DNA of 41,671 nt from JBAYGJ01 sp041666685. Its GTDB lineage: Bacteria; Patescibacteriota; Patescibacteriia; UBA10025; JAHIVO01. This document shows, one piece after another, positions 33,773 through 41,248 of this stretch; within the stretch, counting starts at the first letter, position 1, and the number at the start of each line of letters is the position of its first letter. Under the pieces are notes generated by a model. That model was given only the letters and a program-made list of their open reading frames with translations. It did not search any database and had not been told where the DNA came from. Both the position numbers and the translations under genes were made by a program. The stretch covers positions 1 to 41,671 of the forward strand of contig JBAYGJ010000004.1 in the NCBI GenBank assembly GCA_041666685.1. Direction: 5' to 3'.

Positions 33773-35230
33773 ATGTCGCTGAACGCATTGACCATCGAAC
33801 AGGCGCATGCGGGGCTCCAAAAAAAGGAGTATTCTTCGCGTGAACTGACTGAGGCTTGTTTGGCTGCGATCAAGCGGTCGGAACCGAAAATTTACGCATA
33901 CATAACCGTCACGGGAGATGAGGCATTGCGTCAGGCTAGTGTGGCTGACGGAATGATCGCGTCCGGCCAGGGGACGGAATTGACCGGCATACCATTGGCA
34001 ATCAAGGATAATATTTTGATCAACGGCATAACGGCTACCAGCGGATCAAAAATTTTAGAGCACTATGAGGCCACCTATGACGCTACGGTCATTTCAAAAC
34101 TGAAGCAGGTCGGCGCTGTTTTCCTGGGCAAGGCAAACCAAGACGAGTTTGCCATGGGTTCGTCCACGGAGAATTCAGCATTCGACAAAACGTGCAATCC
34201 CTGGGATATTTCCCGCGTACCGGGCGGATCGTCAGGCGGTTCGGCCGCGGCCGTGGCTGCGGATGTGTGTTTGGGGGCGCTCGGTTCGGATACCGGCGGA
34301 TCAATACGCCAGCCGGCGGCTTTCTGCGGTGTCGTCGGGATGAAACCGACGTATGGCCGTGTCTCACGTTTCGGTCTGTCGGCCCTAGCCTCCTCATTGG
34401 ATCAGATCGGACCGCTGGCAAAATCAGTGACAGATGCGGCCTGGCTTTTCAAAAGCATCAGTGGGCAGGACAGTCGGGACCCGACAACGCACTCGGCGTC
34501 TGACGGTAAATGGACAGAATTGTCTCGTGGGATACGCGGAAAAAAAATCGGCGTACCAAAAGAGTATTTCATAGCGGGTATGGATCCGAACATCGAAACG
34601 GCACTGAAGGATGCGATCAAGAAATTGACTGAACTTGGCGCTGAGGTGCATGAAGTTGAGTTACCGCTGACCAGATATGCATTAGCCGTGTATTATTTGA
34701 CAGTAACGTCCGAAGTGTCCGCAAATTTGGCGCGGTATGACGGGGTGAGGTACGGATTATCGGTACAGGACCAGGGGAAAAAACTCTTGGAAGTGTACAG
34801 CCGATCTCGTGAGCGGGGCCTCGGTGCTGAAACGAAACGCCGCATTATCTTGGGGACGTATACGTTGTCAGCCGGGTATTACGACCAGTATTACGTCCAG
34901 GCGCAGAAAGTGAGGCAATTGATCGTCCAGGAGTTTGACCGGGTATTTCGCCAGGTCGACTGCCTGCTGACGCCCACCACACCGTCCGTGGCATTCAAAT
35001 TTGGAGAAAAATTTTCCGATCCCCTGATGATGTACCTTTCGGACATTTATACCGTCCCGGCCAACATCGGGGGGATTTGCGGCGTATCGATTCCGTGCGG
35101 ATTCACCCAGGACCTGCCGATTGGCATGCAAATCATGGGGAAAGCGTTTGATGAGAGTACAATTTTTCAAGTTGCGTATGCCTATGAACAGGCTACTGAG
35201 TGGCATACGAAACGGCCCCATATTCATTGA
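33773..35230 (+). CDS. gatA: Glu/Asp-tRNA amidotransferase subunit A
   Basis: 485 aa, normal length. This amidase-signature enzyme releases ammonia from glutamine for tRNA-bound Glu (or Asp). The catalytic triad is intact: Lys78 (LAIKDN), cis-Ser153 (PGGSSGGS) and Ser177 (DTGGSIRQ). The family Gly/Ser-rich stretch is complete. Together with gatC it makes two of the three subunits; gatB must be elsewhere in the genome. The stop overlaps the -35 of the next promoter. Confidence 0.97.
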   Translation: MSLNALTIEQAHAGLQKKEYSSRELTEACLAAIKRSEPKIYAYITVTGDEALRQASVADGMIASGQGTELTGIPLAIKDNILINGITATSGSKILEHYEATYDATVISKLKQVGAVFLGKANQDEFAMGSSTENSAFDKTCNPWDISRVPGGSSGGSAAAVAADVCLGALGSDTGGSIRQPAAFCGVVGMKPTYGRVSRFGLSALASSLDQIGPLAKSVTDAAWLFKSISGQDSRDPTTHSASDGKWTELSRGIRGKKIGVPKEYFIAGMDPNIETALKDAIKKLTELGAEVHEVELPLTRYALAVYYLTVTSEVSANLARYDGVRYGLSVQDQGKKLLEVYSRSRERGLGAETKRRIILGTYTLSAGYYDQYYVQAQKVRQLIVQEFDRVFRQVDCLLTPTTPSVAFKFGEKFSDPLMMYLSDIYTVPANIGGICGVSIPCGFTQDLPIGMQIMGKAFDESTIFQVAYAYEQATEWHTKRPHIH

Positions 35231-35256
35231 CGATTAGGTACCTGGCTTGGTATACT
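35227..35256 (+). promoter_or_regulatory. Promoter of the second receiver gene
   Basis: TTGACG (35227-35232, overlapping the gatA stop), 18-nt spacer, TATACT (35251-35256), extended -10 TGG. The leader is ~25 nt and has no SD. Confidence 0.75.
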
Positions 35257-35287
35257 ATACTAACTAAGATTATTTATTGACAGACTT

Positions 35288-35695
35288 ATGGCAGACGATA
35301 AAAAAGGGAAATTTAATACAAAAATACTGCTTGTCGAAGATGACAAGATGCTAGCCGACATGTATATCACCAAGTTTTCCAAAGAAGGGCTGAAAGTGAT
35401 TCGTGCAGAAGACGGAGCGCAGGGACTGGAGATGGCCAAGAAAGAGAAGCCCGACCTGGTATTGCTGGACATCATTATGCCGAAATTGGACGGTTTTGCC
35501 GTACTGAAAGAGTTGAAAAATGATCCGGCCATGGGTACGACTCACGTCCTCCTGTTGACCAACCTGGGCCAGACGGAAGATGTCGAAAAAGGAAAACAGC
35601 TCGGTGCGGACGATTACTTCATCAAAGCGAACCATACCCCCGCGGAGATAGTGGAAAAAGTGAAATATTTATTAACCAAGAAAATCAAACAATAA
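35288..35695 (+). CDS. Receiver-only response regulator (paralogue of 11531-11917)
   Basis: 135 aa. Glu17/Asp18/Asp19, phospho-acceptor Asp61 (LLDIIMP), Thr91 (LLTN) and Lys113 (YFIKA) are all present. About half the residues match the pil-locus receiver, including the LTNLGQ and LGADDYFIKA segments. The start at 35288 is an ATG with no SD. ndk follows after 1 nt, so the two are co-transcribed. The output partner is unknown. Confidence 0.9.
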   Translation: MADDKKGKFNTKILLVEDDKMLADMYITKFSKEGLKVIRAEDGAQGLEMAKKEKPDLVLLDIIMPKLDGFAVLKELKNDPAMGTTHVLLLTNLGQTEDVEKGKQLGADDYFIKANHTPAEIVEKVKYLLTKKIKQ

Positions 35696-35696
35696 T

Positions 35697-36296
35697 ATGA
35701 AAGCAAACGACCCACGGCTTGAAAAATCCGTTGTTTTACTGAAACCAGACTCCGTAAAGCGGGCATTGATCGGCGAGATCATCGGCCGTTTTGAAAAAGC
35801 GGGATTCAAGCTGGTAGCCCTGAAGATGGTTTGGGTGGATAAGGATATGGTCGCCAAGCATTATCCTGATGAAAAGGCGTACCTGACCAGTGTCGGCGAG
35901 AAGACGCTTAAAAGTTATGCCGAATACGGACGAGACCCGAATGAAGATTTAGGCACCGTGGATCCGTATGAAATCGGGAAGACTGTCCGGCAGTGGAATA
36001 TGGAATTTTTAAGTTCCGGTCCGGTTGTGGCTATGCTGCTGCAGGGATTGCATGCCGTCGACGCGGTTAGGATGATGGTCGGCCATACCCTACCCCGTTT
36101 TGCCCAGCCCGGCACCATCAGGGGGGACTTCTCACTCGATTCCCCGATCCTGGCCAACCAGCAGAAGCGGACGGTAAAAAACATGATTCATGCCTCTGGT
36201 AACGTTGCAGAAGCGGAATTCGAGGCCAAACTTTGGTTCCATAAGAACGAGATCCACGATTACAAGCGGGTGGACGAAGATATTATGTTTGATTAA
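35697..36296 (+). CDS. ndk: Nucleoside-diphosphate kinase with a ~45-residue insertion
   Basis: 199 aa compared with about 140-150 for standard Ndk. It transfers phosphate from NTP to NDP through a phospho-His. SVVLLKPDSVKRALIGEII, GHTLP, PGTIRGDF and the active site NMIHASG with His165 are intact. The extra segment lies at about 58-103 (DEKAYLTSVGEKTLKSYAEYG...PYEIGKTVRQWN), between the first helix pair and the GPVVAMLLQG strand. The region matches long Ndk variants known in some Patescibacteria and archaea. A terminator follows. Confidence 0.93.
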   Translation: MKANDPRLEKSVVLLKPDSVKRALIGEIIGRFEKAGFKLVALKMVWVDKDMVAKHYPDEKAYLTSVGEKTLKSYAEYGRDPNEDLGTVDPYEIGKTVRQWNMEFLSSGPVVAMLLQGLHAVDAVRMMVGHTLPRFAQPGTIRGDFSLDSPILANQQKRTVKNMIHASGNVAEAEFEAKLWFHKNEIHDYKRVDEDIMFD

Positions 36297-36319
36297 CATC
36301 AATTTTACTGGGTCAAAAT

Positions 36320-36350
36320 AAAAATCCTGCATATCGAGCGGGATTTTTTT
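36320..36350 (+). terminator. Intrinsic terminator after ndk
   Basis: AAAAATCC/GGATTTTT (36320-36327 with 36341-36348) with extra TGC/GCG pairs inside and seven T residues at the 3' arm. Confidence 0.85.
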
Positions 36351-36351
36351 A

Positions 36352-36380
36352 TTGCCTAGGATGTAGGTTACTGATAGAAT
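36352..36380 (+). promoter_or_regulatory. Candidate promoter of tRNA-Pro
   Basis: TTGCCT (36352-36357), 17-nt spacer, TAGAAT (36375-36380), extended -10 TGA. It lies 76 nt upstream of the tRNA. Confidence 0.55.
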
Positions 36381-36444
36381 GGTAAAGTGATAAATTACTA
36401 ATAAATACGGCTGCAATATCTGAAAAAAGCGGGGAGAGTTCTTT

Positions 36445-36541
36445 AGTCATCTCAATCGGGGATTAGCGCAGTTGGCTAGCGCGCTTGCATGGGGTGCAAG
36501 AGGTCACCGGTTCGAATCCGGTATCCCCGATTGAGATGACT
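36445..36541 (+). repeat. 12-bp perfect inverted repeat extending the tRNA-Pro acceptor stem
   Basis: AGTCATCTCAAT (36445-36456) directly before the tRNA is the exact reverse complement of ATTGAGATGACT (36530-36541), starting at discriminator base A73. Together with the 7-bp acceptor stem it makes 19 consecutive base pairs. The next outer pair (T36444/C36542) does not match. Confidence 0.95.
36457..36530 (+). tRNA. tRNA-Pro (anticodon GGG)
   Basis: 74 nt. Acceptor stem CGGGGAT/ATCCCCG, D stem GCGC/GCGC with loop AGTTGGCTA, anticodon stem CTTGC/GCAAG with loop ATGGGGT, T arm ACCGG-TTCGAAT-CCGGT, discriminator A. Anticodon GGG is at 36491-36493 with G37. The C1-G72 pair and A73 are the bacterial tRNA-Pro identity elements. 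CCA is not encoded. The gene sits inside a much longer perfect inverted repeat (see the repeat entry). Confidence 0.95.
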
Positions 36542-36570
36542 CTAGTACAGGGAAGGAGATTTCGGGAGTT

Positions 36571-36682
36571 TGCCGCCACCTTTCATTACTTCAAATGTAG
36601 GGCGGCATCCCGCCTCATGGCGGGATAATTCTCCAGCCTCGACTAGACTCGTCTCGATAGGCTAAGCGGGCGTCGAGTCTAG
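36571..36682 (+). repeat. Cluster of palindromic repeats downstream of tRNA-Pro
   Basis: Three inverted repeats follow each other: TGCCGCC/GGCGGCA (36571-36577 with 36601-36607), ATCCCGCC-TCAT-GGCGGGAT (36607-36626, perfect) and CTAGACTCG/CGAGTCTAG (36643-36651 with 36674-36682). The region 36542-36720 contains no gene I can support. It is GC-rich compared with flanking spacers and resembles REP-like or intergenic palindromic elements. Confidence 0.7.
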
Positions 36683-36707
36683 GCGGGCCTCACCCTGATA
36701 GTGCAGC

Positions 36708-36713
36708 TATAGT
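36708..36713 (+). promoter_or_regulatory. Weak -10 candidate before the acetyltransferase gene
   Basis: TATAGT with no extended -10 and no clear -35. The start codon is 9 nt further on, and no SD is present. Low support on its own. Confidence 0.3.
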
Positions 36714-36722
36714 CCAGAATGT

Positions 36723-37208
36723 ATGATTATGAAAGGGATAGTTTGGCGGAAAGCGACCAAGGCTGATTTACCTGCCACACAAGACATGGTCCGGGAGTAT
36801 ATCAAGCTGGAACGGCGGAAATACGACCCGACAATGTATGTGCATTGGGCGAACTCGCGTTCGGCTCTGCGATACCTTTCCAGTTGCCTGCGTAAGCGAG
36901 ATCATCTATTTGTAGTGGCAATAATGCGCCATCGGATAGTTGGGTTTTTAATCGGTACAGTGATGCACCGGTCAGCAGTCCGTCGCCGTGCTAAATCCAG
37001 CCGTTTGGTGTTCTTGTATGTCCGCCCGCGATATCGCAGCAAAGGAATCGGCACACTGCTCGGTCGGGTATTCAATAGTTGGAGCAGAGAACGAGGTATT
37101 TCGCACGTATCAATTAAAGTTTCGGCAAAAAATCGCCGTGCCGCGCACCTGTACCGGCGGATGGGCTATCGGGATTACGAAATAATTTTAGAAAGAATAT
37201 TATCATAA
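36723..37208 (+). CDS. GNAT-family N-acetyltransferase
   Basis: 161 aa, single GNAT domain. The acetyl-CoA pyrophosphate loop is RYRSKGIG (103-110), followed by TLLGRVFNSWSRERGI and the C-terminal VSAKNRRAAHLYRRMGYRDYEIILE, motifs A and B. The N half contains ATKADLPATQDMVREYIKLE. The substrate cannot be told. An ATG two codons downstream (36729) is an alternative start. It is very basic (many Arg), and is followed after 4 nt by the MazG-like gene. Confidence 0.85.
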   Translation: MIMKGIVWRKATKADLPATQDMVREYIKLERRKYDPTMYVHWANSRSALRYLSSCLRKRDHLFVVAIMRHRIVGFLIGTVMHRSAVRRRAKSSRLVFLYVRPRYRSKGIGTLLGRVFNSWSRERGISHVSIKVSAKNRRAAHLYRRMGYRDYEIILERILS

Positions 37209-37212
37209 TTGT

Positions 37213-37542
37213 ATGGATTTAAACATCTATCAAGCCAAAGCTAGGCAGACGGCCCTGTACCCGAACAAGGACAGCAATTATATTTATCCGACGCTGGGCT
37301 TAGCCGGTGAAGCCGGGGAACTGGCCAACAAGGTCAAAAAAATCAGCCGTGACCATGCCGATGTATTGGATGAATCCCAGAAGCGGGACATCGCGGAGGA
37401 GTTAGGCGACGTACTGTGGTATGTCTCGAATTTAGCCTCTGAACTTACCATGTCATTGGATGAAGTGGCCCAGCGAAATTTGGACAAGTTGGCATCCCGT
37501 AAAGAACGTGGTACTCTCCACGGCAGCGGTGACCACAGATAA
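37213..37542 (+). CDS. MazG-like nucleotide pyrophosphohydrolase
   Basis: 109 aa. The metal-binding MazG pattern is clear: GEAGE with Glu33 and Glu36, then EELGDVLWY with Glu63 and Asp66. Such all-alpha NTP pyrophosphatases hydrolyse (d)NTPs to NMP and PPi, for house-cleaning or stress control. Single domain, so it should act as a dimer or tetramer. It ends 36 nt before rlmN. Confidence 0.88.
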   Translation: MDLNIYQAKARQTALYPNKDSNYIYPTLGLAGEAGELANKVKKISRDHADVLDESQKRDIAEELGDVLWYVSNLASELTMSLDEVAQRNLDKLASRKERGTLHGSGDHR

Positions 37543-37578
37543 GCGGCTGCTGTAATCGGTTGAGACTGATATTTAGTT

Positions 37579-38586
37579 ATGGATATACAAAAACTCGATA
37601 CAATCCTGGCTAACCAGCCCGGCTTCAGGATGAAGCAGGCATATGTTGCCATATTCAAGGAATTGCGATCGTCATGGTCTGAGGTGACAACTTTTCCGGC
37701 CCAATTGCGGGATGAATTAAACCAGGCTAGCCCGCTTGAGATCAAGGCGAAAATTGAGCAGTCGGATGATGCGCGTTCGATTAAAGTATTGATCACGCTT
37801 TCGGACGGCGAGAAGATTGAATCAGTGATGATGCGGCATGGTGACGGCAGGAATACGGTTTGCGTTTCTTCCCAGGTCGGCTGTCCGCTGGGGTGTACGT
37901 TTTGCGCAACGGGACAGCGTGGGTTCGCACGCAATATGAAGGCAGACGAAATTGTCGAACAGGTCCTGTTTTTTTCTCGTCTGCTGAAAAAAGAGGATGA
38001 CCGGGTAAGCAATATCGTTTTTATGGGCATGGGCGAACCATTCCTTAATTATGACGAAGTCCTGGAGGCCGTGCGAAAAATTAATAACCCTGAACTGCTC
38101 GGTATCGGTGCTCGGCACATTTCTATTTCAACTGCGGGTATTCCCCCTGGCATCCTGCGATTAGCTGATGAACCATTGCAGGTGAACCTGGCGATATCAC
38201 TCCATGCGCCAACTGATGAATTACGTCGGAAGATCATGCCAATCGGTGAACGATATGGAATCAAAGAGGTATTTGCTGCAACGTCGGCCTATATACGCAA
38301 GACGAACCGACGGGTGATGATAGAATATGTCATGCTGCAGGGACTGAACGATTCGGCCGACCACGCAAAACGACTGGCTGCATTATTGCATGAGAAGCTT
38401 CCTCCGCTATTTTTCGTCAATTTAATTGTTTACAACCCGACAGGGGTTTATCAGCCGTCATCGCCTGAAATGGTGAAGGACTTCATTTCCATTCTGGAGA
38501 GGAACGGCATCACGGCAGTTGAACGATTTCGATTAGGCCGCGGAGTGTGCGGGGCTTGTGGGCAATTAGCTGGGAAGAAAAAATAA
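37579..38586 (+). CDS. rlmN: 23S rRNA A2503/tRNA A37 C2-methyltransferase RlmN
   Basis: 335 aa. Radical SAM cluster Cys102, Cys106, Cys109 (CPLGCTFC) is preceded by Cys95 (VCVSSQ), and the C-terminal ACGQLAG carries Cys327; these last two match the methyl-carrier and release cysteines Cys118 and Cys355 of the E. coli enzyme. GMGEPFLNYDEV and ISTAGIPPGILRLA are family motifs. An additional Cys324 precedes Cys327. It adds a methyl group to an adenine C2 near the peptidyl transferase centre. Confidence 0.96.
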   Translation: MDIQKLDTILANQPGFRMKQAYVAIFKELRSSWSEVTTFPAQLRDELNQASPLEIKAKIEQSDDARSIKVLITLSDGEKIESVMMRHGDGRNTVCVSSQVGCPLGCTFCATGQRGFARNMKADEIVEQVLFFSRLLKKEDDRVSNIVFMGMGEPFLNYDEVLEAVRKINNPELLGIGARHISISTAGIPPGILRLADEPLQVNLAISLHAPTDELRRKIMPIGERYGIKEVFAATSAYIRKTNRRVMIEYVMLQGLNDSADHAKRLAALLHEKLPPLFFVNLIVYNPTGVYQPSSPEMVKDFISILERNGITAVERFRLGRGVCGACGQLAGKKK

Positions 38587-38615
38587 AAAAACGGTCCGTT
38601 TGAATTTGGACCGTT
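38585..38615 (-). terminator. Terminator of the minus-strand gene 38642-39127
   Basis: AACGGTCC/GGACCGTT (38590-38597 with 38608-38615, 10-nt loop). On the minus strand the stem runs into a T run. It touches the rlmN stop and could act on both strands, though the plus side has only a weak T tract. Confidence 0.75.
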
Positions 38616-38641
38616 ATGCTTTACCTTCGAACAATGTTCGA

Positions 38642-39127
38642 CTAGGCGGCTAGCAATAGCCCGACCCATTCGTTTTTGTTGACTTTGCCGAGCTCTTCGG
38701 CCTCACTCTCTGAGATCCAACCGAGAATGTGGACCGCCTTGATCATTGTCGCTTCGTCGGCCAGGTCAGGGGCGAACCCAGAGAAGGAGAAGATGTAATC
38801 TTCAACGATGATGGCGCCGGCGTATTTGTCGTTCGTTTCGTTGCGGCTCTGACCGCTAGTCACGTGGCCATGTTGGGCATTGGTCTCGAGAAGCCGGAGC
38901 GCCTTTTCGACCGAGAGTCCCCGGTACCATTCGGCCTTAGCATGGGCCGGCTTGCCTACCTCAAAGGTGGTGACTACCTCCTCAGTGAGACGTTCGACGA
39001 TCGTACAGTAGCCGCCTTTCCGCGTCGGGTCGGTATTCTTGCGATGAGTCAAATACGCACCGACTGCGGACGAGACTGCTTCAAAAACCTCATCAAACGA
39101 GTTACTGCCAATTCGTAAATGTTCCAT
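38642..39127 (-). CDS. Protein of unknown function, 161 aa
   Basis: The ATG has a good SD (GGAGG with a 4-nt gap). The middle AGAIIVEDYIFSFSGFAPDLADEATMIKAVHI is weakly like the GlcG/HbpS (DUF336) fold, in which a GxIxV-D-x-SFSG strand precedes a helix; I cannot claim membership. No signal peptide or membrane segment is seen. It is transcribed alone, with its own promoter and terminator, divergently from the metal cluster. Function unknown. Confidence 0.75.
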   Translation of the reverse strand: MEHLRIGSNSFDEVFEAVSSAVGAYLTHRKNTDPTRKGGYCTIVERLTEEVVTTFEVGKPAHAKAEWYRGLSVEKALRLLETNAQHGHVTSGQSRNETNDKYAGAIIVEDYIFSFSGFAPDLADEATMIKAVHILGWISESEAEELGKVNKNEWVGLLLAA

Positions 39128-39173
39128 ATTTCCTCCATGGTACAGTAAGGTGTTGTATTTTTATTTTCATAGA

Positions 39174-39202
39174 AAAGTACCATTTTGCTTAGACATTGTC
39201 AA
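39174..39202 (-). promoter_or_regulatory. Minus-strand promoter of the 161-aa protein
   Basis: On the minus strand: TTGACA (39197-39202), 17-nt spacer, TACTTT (39174-39179) with extended -10 TGG. Leader of about 40 nt. Confidence 0.75.
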
Positions 39203-39210
39203 GGAAACCC

Positions 39211-39239
39211 TTGAATGAAAGAGTGAAATATGCTATACT
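39211..39239 (+). promoter_or_regulatory. Promoter of the 148-aa membrane protein, likely leaderless
   Basis: TTGAAT (39211-39216), 17-nt spacer, TATACT (39234-39239), extended -10 TGC. The ATG (39249) is 9 nt after the -10 and has no SD. It is divergent from the minus-strand promoter at 39174-39202. Confidence 0.75.
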
Positions 39240-39248
39240 TCTTTAGCA

Positions 39249-39695
39249 ATGAAATTTAGTAACTTTTTATATATATTACAACAGAATAAGCCATTACGTA
39301 CCGTCGCCAGTTTAGCATTGGTGATTGTTTTTGTTGCCGTTAGTTTTTTATTACTCAGCATCGGCGTGATCAACATGATGCAGGGAAGTATAGCGCATTG
39401 TCCATATATGGCTGATAACCAGAGCATGTGTCCGATGACTATCGCAGACCACGTACAGAGCTGGGTACGGATGTTCTCGACTGTTCTCCCGGATTGGTTC
39501 GGAATCGTTGCCCTCATAATACTCGTATTAGCGATCGGTCATACATTAGTTTATACGAATTTGGAATTAGGCAGTTGGCGATTTACATTATTCCGGCATT
39601 CGCTCCAGTTTCCCAATGTACTCATCTTTGAATACCTTCGCCGCATATTGAGCCAGGGTATACTCAACCCAAAAATCTATTTGATCACTGTATAG
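39249..39695 (+). CDS. Small membrane protein with Met/Cys-rich loop
   Basis: 148 aa. A hydrophobic segment at about 18-44 is followed by HCPYMADNQSMCPM (50-63) outside or inside, then a second segment at about 84-104. The remaining C end is more polar. Cys and Met spaced like this (CPYM...MCPM) can bind Cu(I) or other soft metals, which fits the adjacent HMA genes, but the protein matches no family I recognise. No good SD. Confidence 0.7.
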   Translation: MKFSNFLYILQQNKPLRTVASLALVIVFVAVSFLLLSIGVINMMQGSIAHCPYMADNQSMCPMTIADHVQSWVRMFSTVLPDWFGIVALIILVLAIGHTLVYTNLELGSWRFTLFRHSLQFPNVLIFEYLRRILSQGILNPKIYLITV

Positions 39696-39785
39696 TGCTT
39701 GCGCGCATTTAGCCTGTTTTCGTTTATCCAACGTGAGTAGACTGGCCGCAAGTATTTTTGCCGTCATTAATACTATAACTCTCGT

Positions 39786-41237
39786 ATGAATTATAATGAG
39801 TCTAAAAAAATGACTGTTCGGGTGGCCGGTATGCACTGCGCCGCCTGCGAGACGCTGATTGAACGCAAAATGCGCAAGGTGCCGGGGGTAAAGAAAGTAG
39901 CGGCCAGTTTGGCACGCGGCCAGGCAGAGGTTGAGTATGATGCGCCCGTATCCGTAGATTCCTTAAATCAGGCAGTGGCGCAGGACGGGTATACTGTCTC
40001 CGGATCGCTGGGGATGATTGCCAAACCCAGGGGCTGGCGCGACTATGGCCAGCTGGGGGGCATTGCTGTCATTGTTGTCGGTCTTTTTCTGGTACTGAGA
40101 CAATTCCATCTGCTGCCAAATGATTTCGGAGCAAAAGAAACCATGAGTCTCTGGCTGGTATTTAGTATCGGCCTGGTGGCGGCCGTGTCGACGTGTATGG
40201 CTGTGACAGGCGGGCTGCTGCTGGCAGTCGCGGCACGATTCAATGAGCAACACCAGGTCCAGAGTGGACGACAACGATTCAAACCGCATGTGTATTTCAA
40301 TATTGGCCGAATCATTTCGTACACTATTTTAGGCGGGGTAGTCGGTGCGATCGGGTCATCATTGTCGCTTTCTTCCCTGTGGAATGGCGTCCTGACTATT
40401 CTCGTCAGTCTGGTTATGGTCATGTTGGGTCTCCAGATGCTGAATATTTTTCCCTGGTTGTCCAGGTTTCAGCCTCGCATGCCGAAAGCCTTGGCGCACC
40501 GCATTTATAACGCCGCAGAAGGCAAACAGAGTAAGGTGGCGCCATTTGTGTTTGGTGCCCTGACATTTTTTATGCCTTGCGGGTTCACTCAGGCATTACA
40601 GTTGTATGTCCTGTCGAAAGGCAGCTTCCTGACAGGCATGTTAACCATGGGCGTCTTTGCTCTCGGCACGTTACCAGCATTACTGTCGTTGAGCGCAATA
40701 CTGAGTTTCGCCAAAGGAAAGTTCCAGCAGTATTTTATGAAATTTGCCGCTGTGGTCGTGGTGCTTATTGGTATCTTTAATATTTCCAATGGTGTCGTAT
40801 TGGCCGGATTAGGAAAGAGCGACCAATCAGATACATCTTCATCTGGCAACGGACAACAGGTTATCCAGAATGGTGCGCCGTACCGTGACCCAAATGTGCA
40901 GATCGTCAATGGTGTCCAGATCGTAAAAATGAAAATAGTCGGGTACGAGTATGTGCCGGCTAATGTCACGGTCTACGCTAACATGCCTGTAGAATGGCAA
41001 ATCGATGCGAGCAAGGCGGCCGGTTGTGCGCAAGCCATTACCATCCCGAAACTGAATATCACTCAGTTTTTGCCCAAGGACGGGGTTAAGAAAATTACCT
41101 TTACCCCGACCGAAGCAGGTGACATCGGATTCAGTTGTACAATGGGCATGACGACGCCAGGTGCCGCTTTTAAGGTGATAACTGGTACGCTGCCAGCTGA
41201 CACCTGTGACCCTTCAATTATGAATTGTATTAAATAA
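39786..41237 (+). CDS. HMA - SafE-like membrane - cupredoxin fusion protein
   Basis: 483 aa in three parts. Residues ~9-75 are a heavy-metal-associated (HMA) domain with GMHCAAC (Cys18, Cys21). Residues ~85-345 form about six helices of a sulfite exporter TauE/SafE or DsbD-like type, with PCGFTQALQLYV and several TM segments. Residues ~365-470 resemble a cupredoxin (VKMKIVGYEYVPANVTV...FTPTEAGDIGFSCTMGM), whose CxMGM end could hold copper. An ATG at 39810 is an alternative start. Known: SafE-like proteins fused to metal domains occur in many bacteria. Inferred: copper (or similar) handling across the membrane. Confidence 0.85.
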   Translation: MNYNESKKMTVRVAGMHCAACETLIERKMRKVPGVKKVAASLARGQAEVEYDAPVSVDSLNQAVAQDGYTVSGSLGMIAKPRGWRDYGQLGGIAVIVVGLFLVLRQFHLLPNDFGAKETMSLWLVFSIGLVAAVSTCMAVTGGLLLAVAARFNEQHQVQSGRQRFKPHVYFNIGRIISYTILGGVVGAIGSSLSLSSLWNGVLTILVSLVMVMLGLQMLNIFPWLSRFQPRMPKALAHRIYNAAEGKQSKVAPFVFGALTFFMPCGFTQALQLYVLSKGSFLTGMLTMGVFALGTLPALLSLSAILSFAKGKFQQYFMKFAAVVVVLIGIFNISNGVVLAGLGKSDQSDTSSSGNGQQVIQNGAPYRDPNVQIVNGVQIVKMKIVGYEYVPANVTVYANMPVEWQIDASKAAGCAQAITIPKLNITQFLPKDGVKKITFTPTEAGDIGFSCTMGMTTPGAAFKVITGTLPADTCDPSIMNCIK

Positions 41238-41248
41238 CTATTAAACAT

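Noticed and set aside
37284..38030. Long open frame antisense to the MazG-like and rlmN genes (248 codons).
   Set aside because: Antisense to two clear, conserved genes, and the composition (Ser- and Arg-rich) is that of a shadow frame.
39588..39836. Minus-strand open frame over the end of the 148-aa protein and the spacer.
   Set aside because: It crosses the start of the HMA fusion, has no SD or promoter and no recognisable features.
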